A stretch of 64,000 nucleotides of DNA from Vagococcus proximus (GTDB lineage: Bacteria; Bacillota; Bacilli; Lactobacillales; Vagococcaceae): the NCBI RefSeq assembly GCF_029143285.1, contig NZ_JAPDSH010000006.1:109568-173567 (forward strand). Reading direction: 5' to 3'. The notes below the pieces were generated by a model. That model was not told the DNA's origin, searched no databases, and saw only the letters and a list, made by a program, of their open reading frames with translations. The first letter of the stretch is position 1, and every line of letters begins with the position of its first letter. Positions 37,719-47,058 of this stretch are shown here, piece by piece. The position numbers and the translations under genes were made by a program.

Positions 37719-37948
37719 AGACTTGCCTTCTTTCTTTTGTTTGGTATAGATGAAGTTTATAGCCCTATAAAAACTACCGATTTCACATAATAGGTACCAC
37801 GGGCTATACTAGGTTCATAGAGAAGACGCTTACATTTGTGAAAGGTGAAAGAGTTATTTCTCCATAAAAGGAACGACTGATTATCCTTAATCTTACTAGA
37901 TAAGATTGAAAAAGTCCAAATCAAAGTATACGAGAGGATGTGCAATTA
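37719..37948. promoter_or_regulatory. Divergent control region of the LysR gene and the keto-acid operon
   Basis: An inverted repeat TATAGCCC (37758-37765) and GGGCTATA (37801-37808) is a candidate LysR binding arrangement. A weak cre-like sequence AGAAGACGCTTACA lies at 37821-37834, with two mismatches at conserved positions. No clear promoter boxes or terminator-antiterminator were identified. Confidence 0.45.
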
Positions 37949-39355
37949 ATGGTTGTAGGAGATTTCGAAACAGAACTAGACACAGTTGTGATTGGTTCAG
38001 GACCTGGTGGTTATGTGGCTGCGATTAGAGCCGCACAACTAGGAAAGAAAGTAGCAATTATTGAAAAAGATTTTATTGGAGGAACGTGTCTAAATGTCGG
38101 ATGTATCCCTTCGAAAGCACTAATCCATGCTAGTCATGATTACTATCACGCTTTAAATGAAAAGACAAAAGGCGTACATGCAAAAGATGTCACGATTGAC
38201 TTTGAAGAGGTTCAAGAGTGGAAGGATAAGGAAGTAGTATCAAAATTAACAGGTGGCGTAGAAATGCTGCTGAAGAAAAATAAAGTGACAATTTTAAATG
38301 GAGCCGGTTATTTCATGGATGAACATCGTCTGCGTGTGATGCACGAATTTGGTGGTGAAACGTATTCATTCCAAAACGTTATCATCGCAACAGGGAGTCG
38401 TCCACTTGAAATTAAAGGATTTAAATTTGGAAAGCGTATTCTAGATTCAACAGGCTTACTTAATTTAAAGGAAATTCCTAAGAAATTAGTTGTAATCGGT
38501 GGAGGATACATTGGAAGCGAGCTAGCAGGTGTCTATGCCAGTCTTGGAACCGACGTTACTATCTTAGAAGGCGCACCAAGTATTTTACCTAACTTTGAAA
38601 AAGACATGGTGAAATTAGTTGAGAAAAACTTCAAAGAGAAAGATGTGACGATTGAAACAAAAGCAATGGCAAAAAATGCTGTAAATAATAAAGATAGCGT
38701 AACGGTTACTTATGAAGTAGAAGGAAAAGAAAAAACGATTGAAGCCGATTATGTCATGGTATCAGTAGGACGTCGTCCAAATACCGATGAGCTTGGGTTA
38801 GACAAAGCTGGTGTTGAGATGGATGAACGTGGCTTGATTAAAGTTGACGAACGTGGCGAAACAACAGCAAAAGGGATTTATGCGATTGGAGATGTTACAG
38901 CAGGTTTGGCTTTAGCACACAAAGCAAGTTATGAAGCCAAAGTCGTAGCAGAAGTGATAGCAGGACAAGATGTCATTATGGATTATCAAGCTATTCCAGC
39001 TGTTTGTTTTACAGAACCAGAATTAGCCTCTGTAGGTTTAACAAAAGCAGAAGCAAAAGAGCAAGATATTGCGGTAACGGTATCAAAATTCCCATTTGCT
39101 GCTAATGGACGTGCCTTATCATTAGGTGCAACTGATGGCTTTATGCAATTAGTGAGTGAAAAGGAATCAGGTAAACTCTTAGGTGCACAAATCGCAGGTG
39201 TTGGAGCAAGCGATATGATTGCTGAATTAGTGTTAGCGATTGAAACTGACCTGACAATAGAAGATTTAGCTCTAACCATTCATCCACATCCATCATTAAG
39301 TGAAACTATCATGGATGCAGCAGAGATTGGCTTAGGTTTACCGATACATGTTTAA
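37949..39355 (+). CDS. bkdD: Dihydrolipoyl dehydrogenase (E3)
   Basis: This 468-residue flavoenzyme reoxidises the lipoyl groups of E2 using FAD and NAD+. The FAD motif [11 protein letters not shown], the redox-active pair in [13 protein letters not shown] (Cys47 and Cys52), the NAD motif [13 protein letters not shown] and the C-terminal HPHPSLSE catalytic His region are all present. The ATG after GAGAGG is used; a GTG nine bases earlier is possible. It is the first gene of the keto-acid cluster, whereas in E. faecalis it follows ptb and buk. Confidence 0.93.
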   Translation: MVVGDFETELDTVVIGSGPGGYVAAIRAAQLGKKVAIIEKDFIGGTCLNVGCIPSKALIHASHDYYHALNEKTKGVHAKDVTIDFEEVQEWKDKEVVSKLTGGVEMLLKKNKVTILNGAGYFMDEHRLRVMHEFGGETYSFQNVIIATGSRPLEIKGFKFGKRILDSTGLLNLKEIPKKLVVIGGGYIGSELAGVYASLGTDVTILEGAPSILPNFEKDMVKLVEKNFKEKDVTIETKAMAKNAVNNKDSVTVTYEVEGKEKTIEADYVMVSVGRRPNTDELGLDKAGVEMDERGLIKVDERGETTAKGIYAIGDVTAGLALAHKASYEAKVVAEVIAGQDVIMDYQAIPAVCFTEPELASVGLTKAEAKEQDIAVTVSKFPFAANGRALSLGATDGFMQLVSEKESGKLLGAQIAGVGASDMIAELVLAIETDLTIEDLALTIHPHPSLSETIMDAAEIGLGLPIHV

Positions 39356-39423
39356 GAATTAGAAGAGTGACGCATGACACAGAAAAGGGGCATATAAAGA
39401 ATAATCACTAGGAGGAAATAAGG

Positions 39424-40464
39424 ATGGCAATAAATATTAAACCAAAAGATTTTACAATGAATGTCTTGAATGGTGTGGCCATGGGGGTTGTGGTGTCACT
39501 AATCCCGGGTGCTTTATTAAGTGAATTATCAAAAAGCCTAGATTGGTCATTCGGATTAACAGCAACAGGTATTGCACAAACCTTAATGCCAATAGTTGTA
39601 GGTGTGGCTGTTGCGATTAACTTTAAATTTACACCTATTCAAATAGGGTCACTAGGTATGGCCTGTGTTGTAGGATCAGGTGTGGCAAGACTTAATCCAG
39701 AAGGCGGCTTTATTTTCCAAGGAACGGGAGATGTTATTAATACAGGCTTAACTGCAGCAATTGGAGCGTTATTAATCTTAGTACTTGGCGAAAAACTGAA
39801 AGCGTTTACGATTCTGGTTATTCCAACAATCTTAGTAGTAGTAGGTGGGGGGCTTGGTTTATTATTACTCCCTTACGTTAAATACATTACAACAATGCTT
39901 GGCCAATTCGTAGCCATGTTAACAGAATTTCAACCGATTCCAATGGCTATCGCGATTGCCATTATCTTCTCAATGATGATTGTATCACCGATTGCTACAG
40001 TTGGAATCGCCACAGCGATTTCACTAACAGGTGTAGCTTCAGGTGCGGCTAACTTGGGTATTTGCGCAGCTGGTTTCGGCTTATGTATTGCCGGATGGAA
40101 GACGAACAGTATTCCAACATCATTAGCTCATTTCATTGGATCACCTAAAATGCAAATGGCAAATGTACTTAAAAAACCAAAAATCATGTTACCTGTTATT
40201 TGTAACGCAGCAATCACGGGTGCTTTAGCAGCATTCTTGAATCTGCAAGGAACATCATTTAGTGCTGGATTTGGATTTAGTGGCTTAATTGGACCGATTA
40301 ACGCTCTAGCTTTAGCTGATGGCGGATGGTCTGTTGGCAATATTATAAAAGTAGTCTTAGCATTTGCAGTAGTACCTATTATTTTAGGATTTGTTTTCAA
40401 TTATATCTTTAATCAAAAATTGGCAGTAGCAGATCCAGAAGATTATAAATTAGATTTCAACTAA
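39424..40464 (+). CDS. Orphan PTS-EIIC-like membrane protein (PTS_EIIC_2 family)
   Basis: This 346-residue protein has about ten membrane helices rich in Gly and Ala (GVAMGVVVSLIPGALLSE, GLCIAGWKTNSIPTSLAHFIG). It fits the PTS_EIIC_2 family, which resembles PTS permease domains but usually lacks EIIA and EIIB partners. None is encoded nearby. It sits in the operon between E3 and E1 alpha, with AGGAGG 7 bases before the ATG. By context it may move branched-chain keto acids, amino acids or the product acids across the membrane; this is inference. Confidence 0.8.
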   Translation: MAINIKPKDFTMNVLNGVAMGVVVSLIPGALLSELSKSLDWSFGLTATGIAQTLMPIVVGVAVAINFKFTPIQIGSLGMACVVGSGVARLNPEGGFIFQGTGDVINTGLTAAIGALLILVLGEKLKAFTILVIPTILVVVGGGLGLLLLPYVKYITTMLGQFVAMLTEFQPIPMAIAIAIIFSMMIVSPIATVGIATAISLTGVASGAANLGICAAGFGLCIAGWKTNSIPTSLAHFIGSPKMQMANVLKKPKIMLPVICNAAITGALAAFLNLQGTSFSAGFGFSGLIGPINALALADGGWSVGNIIKVVLAFAVVPIILGFVFNYIFNQKLAVADPEDYKLDFN

Positions 40465-40497
40465 AACTAAAAACGATTTGGAGAGGAATGACGAGAA

Positions 40498-41607
40498 ATG
40501 GCTAAAAAAGAGACAAACACAATCAATTTTGATGAGATTGTTAAAGAAAGTACAGACATTATCAAGCACGTTCAGATTTTAGATGAAAAAGGGAAGTTAG
40601 TGAATAAAGGGGCAGAATCAAGCCTGACAGATGACGAATTAGTGGCTTTAATGAAAGATTTAGTATGGGGGAGAGCAGTTAACGAACGCTTGATTTTAGC
40701 AGGACGTCAAGGTCGTATTGGTAACTTACCACCATCAGAAGGACAAGAAGCGTCACAACTGGCAACATTGTTTGGTATTTCGGATGAGGATTTCTTAATC
40801 CCAACGTACCGTGATGTTATTCCTTTAGTTAAACATGGTATGCCACTTAAAAATGCAATTCTTTGGTACAGAGGGCATGTTGCGGCAAATAAATTCCCAG
40901 AAGGCTTACAAGGATTACCAGCACAAACGATTATCGGCTCACAATATGTTCAAGCAGCAGGCTTGGGCTTAGCTTATAAATTAGACGGTAAAGATAAAGT
41001 TGTCATGACTTATATCGGTGACGGCGGAACATCACAAGGTGATTTCTATGAAGGGATTAACTTTGCAGGCGCATTTGACTCACAAGTAGTCTTTATTGTT
41101 CAAAATAATAAATACGGTATTTCAGTTCCACGTGAGAAACAATCAAAAGCTCATACATTGGCTCAAAAAGCAGTAGCAGCTGGTATCCCAGGTGTTCAAG
41201 TAGACGGAATGGATCCACTTGCATTATATGAAGTGACAAAAATGGCGAAAGAACATGCTTTATCAGGTAAAGGACCAGTCTTGATTGAGACGTTAACATA
41301 CCGTTTCGGTCCACATACGTTATCAGATGACCCAACTCGTTACCGTAGCGATGAAGAAGTAGCGGAATGGCGTGAAAAAGATTACTTAATTAGAATGCGT
41401 AAATTCTTAGGTGATAAAGGGTTATGGACAGAAGAGATGGAAGAGCAAGTCATTGCTGATACAACAGAAGAAGTAAACAAAGCATTAGACGAAGCAGATG
41501 CAGAACCTAAACAAACAGTATCTGAATTACTTGAAAATGTATTTGAAGAACCAACACCACGTATTAAGAAAGAAATTGAAATGTATAAAGCTAAGGAGGC
41601 TAAGTAA
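40498..41607 (+). CDS. bkdA: Branched-chain alpha-keto acid dehydrogenase E1 alpha subunit
   Basis: This 369-residue thiamine-diphosphate enzyme subunit decarboxylates the keto acid. The ThDP motif [13 protein letters not shown]...NN is clear, and PTYRDV and [16 protein letters not shown] mark the active-site loop. Sequence features also resemble pyruvate dehydrogenase E1 alpha ([11 protein letters not shown]), so assignment as branched-chain enzyme rests on the ptb and buk genes downstream. GGAGAGG precedes the ATG. Confidence 0.88.
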   Translation: MAKKETNTINFDEIVKESTDIIKHVQILDEKGKLVNKGAESSLTDDELVALMKDLVWGRAVNERLILAGRQGRIGNLPPSEGQEASQLATLFGISDEDFLIPTYRDVIPLVKHGMPLKNAILWYRGHVAANKFPEGLQGLPAQTIIGSQYVQAAGLGLAYKLDGKDKVVMTYIGDGGTSQGDFYEGINFAGAFDSQVVFIVQNNKYGISVPREKQSKAHTLAQKAVAAGIPGVQVDGMDPLALYEVTKMAKEHALSGKGPVLIETLTYRFGPHTLSDDPTRYRSDEEVAEWREKDYLIRMRKFLGDKGLWTEEMEEQVIADTTEEVNKALDEADAEPKQTVSELLENVFEEPTPRIKKEIEMYKAKEAK

Positions 41608-41608
41608 A

Positions 41609-42586
41609 ATGGCTGAGAAAAATATGGTTCAAGCGATTAATGAAGCACTTTTACAAGAGATGAAACGAGATGAACGTACATTATTATTTGGTGAAGATGT
41701 TGGGATTAACGGTGGGGTATTCCGTGCAACAGATGGCATTCATGAAGCATTAGGTGACAAGCGTATTTTTGATACACCATTAGCTGAATCAGGCATTATG
41801 GGAATGGCTTTGGGTCTTGCAATTGGCGGATTTAGACCAATTCCAGAAATCCAATTCTCAGGATTTACAATGGAAGCAATTGATGGACTTTGTGGACAAT
41901 TAGCACGTCACCGTTACCGTTTAGGTGGGACTGGCTCAGCTCCTGTTACGATTCGTTCAACATTTGGTGGAGGGGTTGGAACACCAGAACTTCACTCAGA
42001 TAACTTAGAAGGACTATTTGGTCAAACACCAGGTTTACGTATTGTTATTCCAAGTGGCCCATATGATGCTAAAGGATTACTAGTTTCTTCTATTAGAAAT
42101 AATGATCCAGTTTACTTCTTAGAGCATTTAAAATTATACCGTTCGATTAAAGAAGACGTGCCAGAAGAACTATACACAATTGAGTTAGACAAAGCGAATG
42201 TTATTCAGGAAGGGTCTGATATTACTATCGTAACGTATGGTTCAATGGTTCATGAATCTAAAAAAGCGATTAAAACTTTAGAAAAAGAAGGCATTTCAGT
42301 AGAATTAATTGACTTAAGAACGGTTGTTCCATTCGATACAGATACTATTTTAGAATCAGTGAGAAAAACAGGTCATGTTGTCGTCGTTCAAGAAGCGCAA
42401 CGTATGACAGGGTTAGCTAATCATATCATGGCTGAGATTTCAGAATTAGCAATGTATGACTTAGAAGCACCGATTGGTCGTGTGGCAGCTCCAGATAGTC
42501 ACTTCCCATTTGGCGCAGCAGAAGGCGTATGGTTACCAACGTCTAAAGATGTTGAAGCAGCAGTTCGCCGTACTCTTACAGAATAA
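41609..42586 (+). CDS. bkdB: Branched-chain alpha-keto acid dehydrogenase E1 beta subunit
   Basis: This 325-residue subunit completes the E1 heterotetramer and includes the transketolase-like pyrimidine-binding domain ([17 protein letters not shown]) and the C-terminal domain ([13 protein letters not shown]). It starts one base after the E1 alpha stop codon, with AAGGAGG inside the end of that gene, so the two are translationally coupled. A longer in-frame extension into the E1 alpha gene is rejected. Confidence 0.92.
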   Translation: MAEKNMVQAINEALLQEMKRDERTLLFGEDVGINGGVFRATDGIHEALGDKRIFDTPLAESGIMGMALGLAIGGFRPIPEIQFSGFTMEAIDGLCGQLARHRYRLGGTGSAPVTIRSTFGGGVGTPELHSDNLEGLFGQTPGLRIVIPSGPYDAKGLLVSSIRNNDPVYFLEHLKLYRSIKEDVPEELYTIELDKANVIQEGSDITIVTYGSMVHESKKAIKTLEKEGISVELIDLRTVVPFDTDTILESVRKTGHVVVVQEAQRMTGLANHIMAEISELAMYDLEAPIGRVAAPDSHFPFGAAEGVWLPTSKDVEAAVRRTLTE

Positions 42587-42612
42587 AATTAAGTATATTG
42601 GAGGATAATCGT

Positions 42613-43884
42613 ATGTCATATAAATTTAAATTACCCGATGTGGGTGAAGGTTTAACAGAAGCAGAGATTATTAGTTGGTTAGTAGCAGAAGGAGACGAAG
42701 TGAAGGCAGATGACTCACTTGTTGAAATCCAAAATGATAAGTCTACTATGGAAATTCCGTCACCAGTATCAGGTCGAGTGGAGAAAATCTTAGTACCAGA
42801 AGGCATTGCTTTAGTGGATCAAGTCATTATTGAAATTGCAACAGATGATACTGTAGCAAGTGAAGAATCGAGTGAACCAGAACAAGCAGAAGTTGCTGTT
42901 GAAGAAACATCTGATAGTAAAAAAGCAGTGAGTTCGACAGGTAAAGTTAAAGCGGTTCCATCAGTTAGACGTTACGCTAGACAGCAAGGTGTTGATCTAA
43001 GTATGGTAACACCTACAGGAAATGGTGGAAAAATCGTTAAAGCAGATATTGACACATTCTTAGCTGGTGGTGGTTCAGCAGAAGCTCCTGTAACAGCAGC
43101 GTCAGTGGCACCTGCACCAGCGGCTGTTAATTCGGCAGCTCCGAAACCAGCACCAGCACCAAAACCAGGTGAGGGCGACTGGCGTGAGAAGATGACTCCT
43201 GTTCGTAAAGCGATTGCTAAAGCAATGGTTCAAAGTAGAACAGAAATTCCTCACGTAACAGTTTTTGACAAAGTAAATGCGACTAATTTAATGGCACACC
43301 GTGCGAAATATAAAGAAATCGCAAAAGAAGAAGAGGTTCGTTTAACTTACTTACCATATATTGTAAAAGCAATGGTTCAATTATTGAAAGAATTCCCATC
43401 GTTAAATGCTTATGTTGATATGGCAGAAGGGGATATTGTCCATAAAGGCGGCATCCATATTGGGATTGCAACAAATACAGAACACGGTTTATACGTGCCA
43501 GTTATCAAAGATGCTGATAAAAAATCAGTCTTTGAAATTGCGAAAGAAATTACTGAATTAGGAGATAAAGCTGCAGCAGGTAAATTAACACCAGCTGATA
43601 TGTCTGGAAGTTCAGCAACGATTACAAATATTGGTGGCATGCCAGATTCAGGTGGCGTGTGGTCAACACCGATTATTAATTTCCCAGAATCATTCATTAT
43701 GGGAATCGCTAGAATTGCTGATGAAGTGATTGTGAATAAAGACCGTGAAATGGAAATCGCACCAATTATGCGCTTATCATTCGCATTCGATCATCGTTTA
43801 GTTGATGGCGTTGAAGCACAAGAAGCTTTAGGCGTATTCAAAAAAGCGTTAGCTGATCCAGATTTAATGTTATTAAAAAATTAA
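42613..43884 (+). CDS. bkdC: Dihydrolipoamide acyltransferase E2 of the keto-acid dehydrogenase
   Basis: This 423-residue core protein has one N-terminal lipoyl domain with Lys43 in IQNDKSTME, an acidic linker, a peripheral subunit-binding domain (about 118-155, VPSVRRYARQQGVDL), an Ala/Pro-rich linker (APAPAAVNSAAPKPAPAPKP) and the catalytic domain with the HRLVDG active site near the C terminus. It passes the acyl group to CoA. GGAGG lies 6 bases before the ATG. The single lipoyl domain fits a branched-chain enzyme; PDH E2 of enterococci often has two. Confidence 0.93.
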   Translation: MSYKFKLPDVGEGLTEAEIISWLVAEGDEVKADDSLVEIQNDKSTMEIPSPVSGRVEKILVPEGIALVDQVIIEIATDDTVASEESSEPEQAEVAVEETSDSKKAVSSTGKVKAVPSVRRYARQQGVDLSMVTPTGNGGKIVKADIDTFLAGGGSAEAPVTAASVAPAPAAVNSAAPKPAPAPKPGEGDWREKMTPVRKAIAKAMVQSRTEIPHVTVFDKVNATNLMAHRAKYKEIAKEEEVRLTYLPYIVKAMVQLLKEFPSLNAYVDMAEGDIVHKGGIHIGIATNTEHGLYVPVIKDADKKSVFEIAKEITELGDKAAAGKLTPADMSGSSATITNIGGMPDSGGVWSTPIINFPESFIMGIARIADEVIVNKDREMEIAPIMRLSFAFDHRLVDGVEAQEALGVFKKALADPDLMLLKN

Positions 43885-43903
43885 AACAAGGAAAGGTGAC
43901 ACC

Positions 43904-44809
43904 ATGACAATTCCAAGTTTTGCTGATCTAAAGAGAGACCTTCTCTCTTTAGAATCAGTTCATAAGAAAAGAGTCGTTGTAGCCAATGCGACAGATGAGC
44001 ATACTCTTCAAAGTGTTCTTTCACTTTATCATGAAGGACTCATTACACCCATTTTAGTCGGAGATGAAAAAGAAATTACAAGCTTACTTGAAAAATTAAA
44101 AGAAGAGCCTAAAGATTTCGAAATTGTTCACGGTAACGATGACACAGATACGGCGCAAAAGTCGGTAGCATTAATTAAAGAAGACAAAGCTGACGTGTTG
44201 ATGAAAGGTCATTTACAGACGCGTGACTTACTAAAAGCGGTAGTGAATAAAGAAAATGGTATTAGGGAACAAAAAGTATTGTCCCATGTGGCAATTAATG
44301 AAGTCCCTAGTTATCATAAATTGTTATTCATTACAGATGGTGGCATGATGTTGACACCTGATTTACCAACTAAAGAAGAGCTTCTAAAAAATGCTCTATC
44401 TGTTACAAAAGCATTAGGATATGACGAAACAAAAATTGGTGTGTTAGATGCTACTGAAAATGTGAACCCGAAATTACAAGCCTCACTTGATGCAGCTGAA
44501 CTAAAAAAATTAAGTGGCAAAGGGGACTTTGTAGGAAGTGTGATTGAGGGACCGATCTCATTAGATCTTTCAATTAGCAAAGAAATCGCCAAAGAAAAAG
44601 AGTATGACAGTCCTGTAGCTGGTGAAGCAGATATTTTATTAGTGCCAGATATCATCACAGGTAATGTCTTAGGTAAGAGTCTTACAACCTTAGCCGGTGG
44701 TAAAATGGCTGGGCTGATTGTAGGAGCAAAGTGTCCGATCGTTTTAACATCAAGAGGATCAAGTACAGAAGAAAAGTTAAACTCGCTAATTTTAGCGATT
44801 TCACTTTAA
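43904..44809 (+). CDS. ptb: Phosphate butyryltransferase (phosphotransbutyrylase)
   Basis: This 301-residue enzyme swaps CoA for phosphate on the branched-chain or butyryl-CoA made by E1-E2. Family motifs include VLMKGHLQTRDLLKAVV, and the C-terminal LAGGKMAGLIVGAKCPIVL. It lies between E2 and butyrate kinase, so the pathway ends in substrate-level phosphorylation. AAGGAAAGG precedes the ATG. Confidence 0.95.
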   Translation: MTIPSFADLKRDLLSLESVHKKRVVVANATDEHTLQSVLSLYHEGLITPILVGDEKEITSLLEKLKEEPKDFEIVHGNDDTDTAQKSVALIKEDKADVLMKGHLQTRDLLKAVVNKENGIREQKVLSHVAINEVPSYHKLLFITDGGMMLTPDLPTKEELLKNALSVTKALGYDETKIGVLDATENVNPKLQASLDAAELKKLSGKGDFVGSVIEGPISLDLSISKEIAKEKEYDSPVAGEADILLVPDIITGNVLGKSLTTLAGGKMAGLIVGAKCPIVLTSRGSSTEEKLNSLILAISL

Positions 44810-44821
44810 GGAGGTTGTGTT

Positions 44822-45892
44822 ATGAGCGATAAAAAAATAGTCGTTATTAATCCAGGTTCAACATCGACAAAAGTCTCTTATTTTGTAAATGATGAGGAAC
44901 TTTTTAAAGAAAATATTTTCCATGAAACAAGCGAACTTGCTCAATATAACCGAATTGTTGATCAATACGATTACCGTTTAGGAATTATTTTAGATTTTCT
45001 GATGTCTAAAGGTGTAGACTTGGCAGATGTAGATGCGGCTGTTGGACGTGGTGGTATGTTGCCGCCAGTTGAAGCAGGAGCGTATTTTGTAAATGAAGAG
45101 ATGATTGATTGGTTGAGTAATCGAGCAGATATCGAACATGCTTCTAACCTTGGAGCACTTTTAGCAGATGGTGTTCGTAAGTTAGCTAAACCAGATGCGA
45201 TTTCAATGGTTTATGATCCTATTACAGTCGATCAATTCCAAGATTTAGCTCGTGTATCTGGGCTTAAAGGTGTGAAACGTCGTAGTGTGGGGCATATGTT
45301 AAATATGCGTTCCGTTGCGATGCAAACAGCGGAAAAGCTTGAAAAAAATTATGAAGACCTGAATTTAATCGTGGTTCATTTAGGGAGTGGCTTCTCCATC
45401 AGTGCGCACGAAAATGGGCGTATGATTGATTTAGTCTTAGATGATGAAGGCTCATTCTCGGTAGAGCGTTCAGGCGGCTTATCACTTAAAGAATTAGTGC
45501 CAATGTGTTACAAATTGTCAGAAGCTGAGGTGACACGCTTAACACGTAAACATGGCGGGTTAATTTCTTATCTTGATACGAATAGTGGGATTGAAGTTGA
45601 AAAACGTATTAAAGAGGGCGATGAAGAAGCAGCGCTTATTTTTGAAGCAATGGCTTATCAAATCGCTAAAGGTATTGGACAATTGGCTACTGTTCTTAGA
45701 GGGAATGTAGACGGTATCGTTTTAACAGGTGGTTTGAGCTACTCTAATATGTTAACGGACTGGGTAACAGAACGTGTGTCATTCTTAGGGCCGGTTATCT
45801 TATCGCCAGGTGAAAATGAAATGTTTGCCTTAGCTATGGGGGCAAAACGTGTGTTAGAAGGAACTGAAGAAGGACATACCTTCGGAAAATAA
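44822..45892 (+). CDS. buk: Butyrate kinase
   Basis: This 356-residue ASKHA-fold kinase transfers the acyl phosphate to ADP, making ATP and a (branched-chain) fatty acid. The N-terminal VINPGSTSTK, the HLGSGFSISAH phosphate loop and the late GIVLTGGLSYS are diagnostic. It is the last gene of the operon. With the dehydrogenase and Ptb it converts keto acids from Leu, Ile and Val into acids with an ATP gain. It shares a bidirectional terminator with lexA. Confidence 0.95.
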   Translation: MSDKKIVVINPGSTSTKVSYFVNDEELFKENIFHETSELAQYNRIVDQYDYRLGIILDFLMSKGVDLADVDAAVGRGGMLPPVEAGAYFVNEEMIDWLSNRADIEHASNLGALLADGVRKLAKPDAISMVYDPITVDQFQDLARVSGLKGVKRRSVGHMLNMRSVAMQTAEKLEKNYEDLNLIVVHLGSGFSISAHENGRMIDLVLDDEGSFSVERSGGLSLKELVPMCYKLSEAEVTRLTRKHGGLISYLDTNSGIEVEKRIKEGDEEAALIFEAMAYQIAKGIGQLATVLRGNVDGIVLTGGLSYSNMLTDWVTERVSFLGPVILSPGENEMFALAMGAKRVLEGTEEGHTFGK

Positions 45893-45923
45893 AAAGACCA
45901 GAGAATATTCTCTGGTCTTTTTG
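45890..45923. terminator. Bidirectional terminator between buk and lexA
   Basis: AAAAAGACCAGAGAA pairs with TTCTCTGGTCTTTTT around a short loop. Confidence 0.93.
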
Positions 45924-45929
45924 CGTAAC

Positions 45930-46550
45930 TTAAATCGTATCACGATATAAACTCACTACTTTACCTAAAATAGAAACATTGTCTAGAATAATAGGCTCTA
46001 GATAATCATTTTCGGGTTGTAAACGAATATGATTTTTTTCTTTAAAGAAACGTTTGCATGTGGCTTCGTCTTCATCAGTCATGGCAATAACAATATCGCC
46101 ATTAGAAGCATTTGATTGTTTTTTAACAATCACTTGGTCACCATCAAGGATACCAGCATTAATCATACTTTCTCCTCTGATTTTTAGCATAAATAGATTG
46201 TTTTCGTCCTGCGATAAGTTAGGCGGTATGGGGAAGAAGTCAAGTGCTTCTTCTACTGCTAAAATCGGTTCACCGGCAGTAACCGTCCCGAGTAAAGGGA
46301 TTGTTTTGTCTTGGATGCCTAAAAAGTCTAATCCTTTTTTAGTAAGCTCGATTGCACGAGGTTTACTAGGATCACGTTGTAGGAATCCTTTTTTTTCTAA
46401 ACGGGACAAGTGGCCGTGGACGGTTGAAGTGGATGATAGATTTACGGCTAAGCCTATTTCACGAACAGTAGGCGGATAACCTTTTTCAGAAACTTGAGTA
46501 TGTATGTACTTAAGAATGTCGGCTTGACGTGTTTCTCTCGGTGTACTCAT
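45930..46550 (-). CDS. lexA: SOS response repressor LexA
   Basis: This 206-residue repressor binds SOS boxes and self-cleaves when RecA is activated. The N-terminal winged helix carries [10 protein letters not shown] and [15 protein letters not shown]. The cleavage bond is Ala92-Gly93 in TVTAGEP, with catalytic Ser128 (GESM) and Lys166 (ATCKRF). AGGAGGTT precedes the ATG on the minus strand. Its upstream region holds a LexA box, so it is probably autoregulated, and it would also control the small membrane protein at 36476-36715. Confidence 0.97.
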   Translation of the reverse strand: MSTPRETRQADILKYIHTQVSEKGYPPTVREIGLAVNLSSTSTVHGHLSRLEKKGFLQRDPSKPRAIELTKKGLDFLGIQDKTIPLLGTVTAGEPILAVEEALDFFPIPPNLSQDENNLFMLKIRGESMINAGILDGDQVIVKKQSNASNGDIVIAMTDEDEATCKRFFKEKNHIRLQPENDYLEPIILDNVSILGKVVSLYRDTI

Positions 46551-46607
46551 AGTAACCTCCTAGTCTTTATTTAACACTTTAATATTATCATAAGTAAGAA
46601 TACAAAT

Positions 46608-46621
46608 CAAACGCATGTTCG
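46608..46621. promoter_or_regulatory. LexA box between lexA and the DUF896 gene
   Basis: CAAACGCATGTTCG matches the Firmicute LexA operator (CGAAC-N4-GTTCG) with one mismatch. It lies in the shared upstream region, four bases from the -35 of the rightward promoter, so it may control both genes. Confidence 0.8.
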
Positions 46622-46625
46622 TAAG

Positions 46626-46654
46626 TTGAGAATAATTGTTATTTAAAATATAAT
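46626..46654 (+). promoter_or_regulatory. Promoter of the DUF896 gene
   Basis: TTGAGA and TATAAT are separated by exactly 17 bases. Confidence 0.8.
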
Positions 46655-46696
46655 AGATTAGTATAGTAAGAGTATTAAAAATTAGGAGGAACGATT

Positions 46697-46948
46697 ATGT
46701 TATCAAAAGAAAAAATGGCACGTATTAATGAATTAGCAAATAAATCAAAAGCTGAAGGGTTAACTTTAGCAGAGCAAACAGAACAAAAAGAATTACGTCA
46801 GGAATACTTAGAGCGTTTCCGTGGTGGAATGCGTAACCATATCGAAGGAATGAAAGTTGTTGACGAAAAAGGAAACGATGTAACACCTGATAAATTAAAA
46901 GGTATCCAAAAAGAAAAAGGACTTCATGACCGTCACAAAGAAAACTAG
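46697..46948 (+). CDS. DUF896 family protein (YnzC-like)
   Basis: This 83-residue helical protein has the family block [16 protein letters not shown] followed by [20 protein letters not shown]. In Bacillus subtilis the gene (ynzC) belongs to the lexA-divergent SOS operon yneA-yneB-ynzC next to tkt. Here it is the only one of those three left, directly between lexA and tkt. AGGAGG precedes the ATG. The function of the family is unclear. A LexA box near its promoter suggests SOS control. Confidence 0.9.
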   Translation: MLSKEKMARINELANKSKAEGLTLAEQTEQKELRQEYLERFRGGMRNHIEGMKVVDEKGNDVTPDKLKGIQKEKGLHDRHKEN

Positions 46949-46976
46949 TCATTAGGAGTAAGTGAAAAAGTTTTCA

Positions 46977-47005
46977 TTGCATTTCTGTTCCAATAAAGGT
47001 AAAAT
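46977..47005 (+). promoter_or_regulatory. Promoter of tkt
   Basis: TTGCAT and TAAAAT are separated by 17 bases, about 55 bases ahead of the tkt start. The leader contains short complementary AAGGT/ACCT repeats of unclear meaning. Confidence 0.55.
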
Positions 47006-47058
47006 AGACCTATAACAATTAAGGTAAAAAAAACCTAAACAACAGGAGGAATACATTC

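Noticed and set aside
37780..37808. T-box-like sequence (reverse complement reads CCCGTGGTACC) near the LysR-lpd gap
   Set aside because: The T-box core AGGGTGGTACCGCG is not matched closely, no specifier stem or terminator was found, and the gene downstream is not amino-acid related.
47007..47040. AAGGT/ACCT inverted repeats in the tkt leader resembling an MntR box
   Set aside because: The half-site spacing is wrong for the MntR/EfaR operator and the gene is not metal-related.
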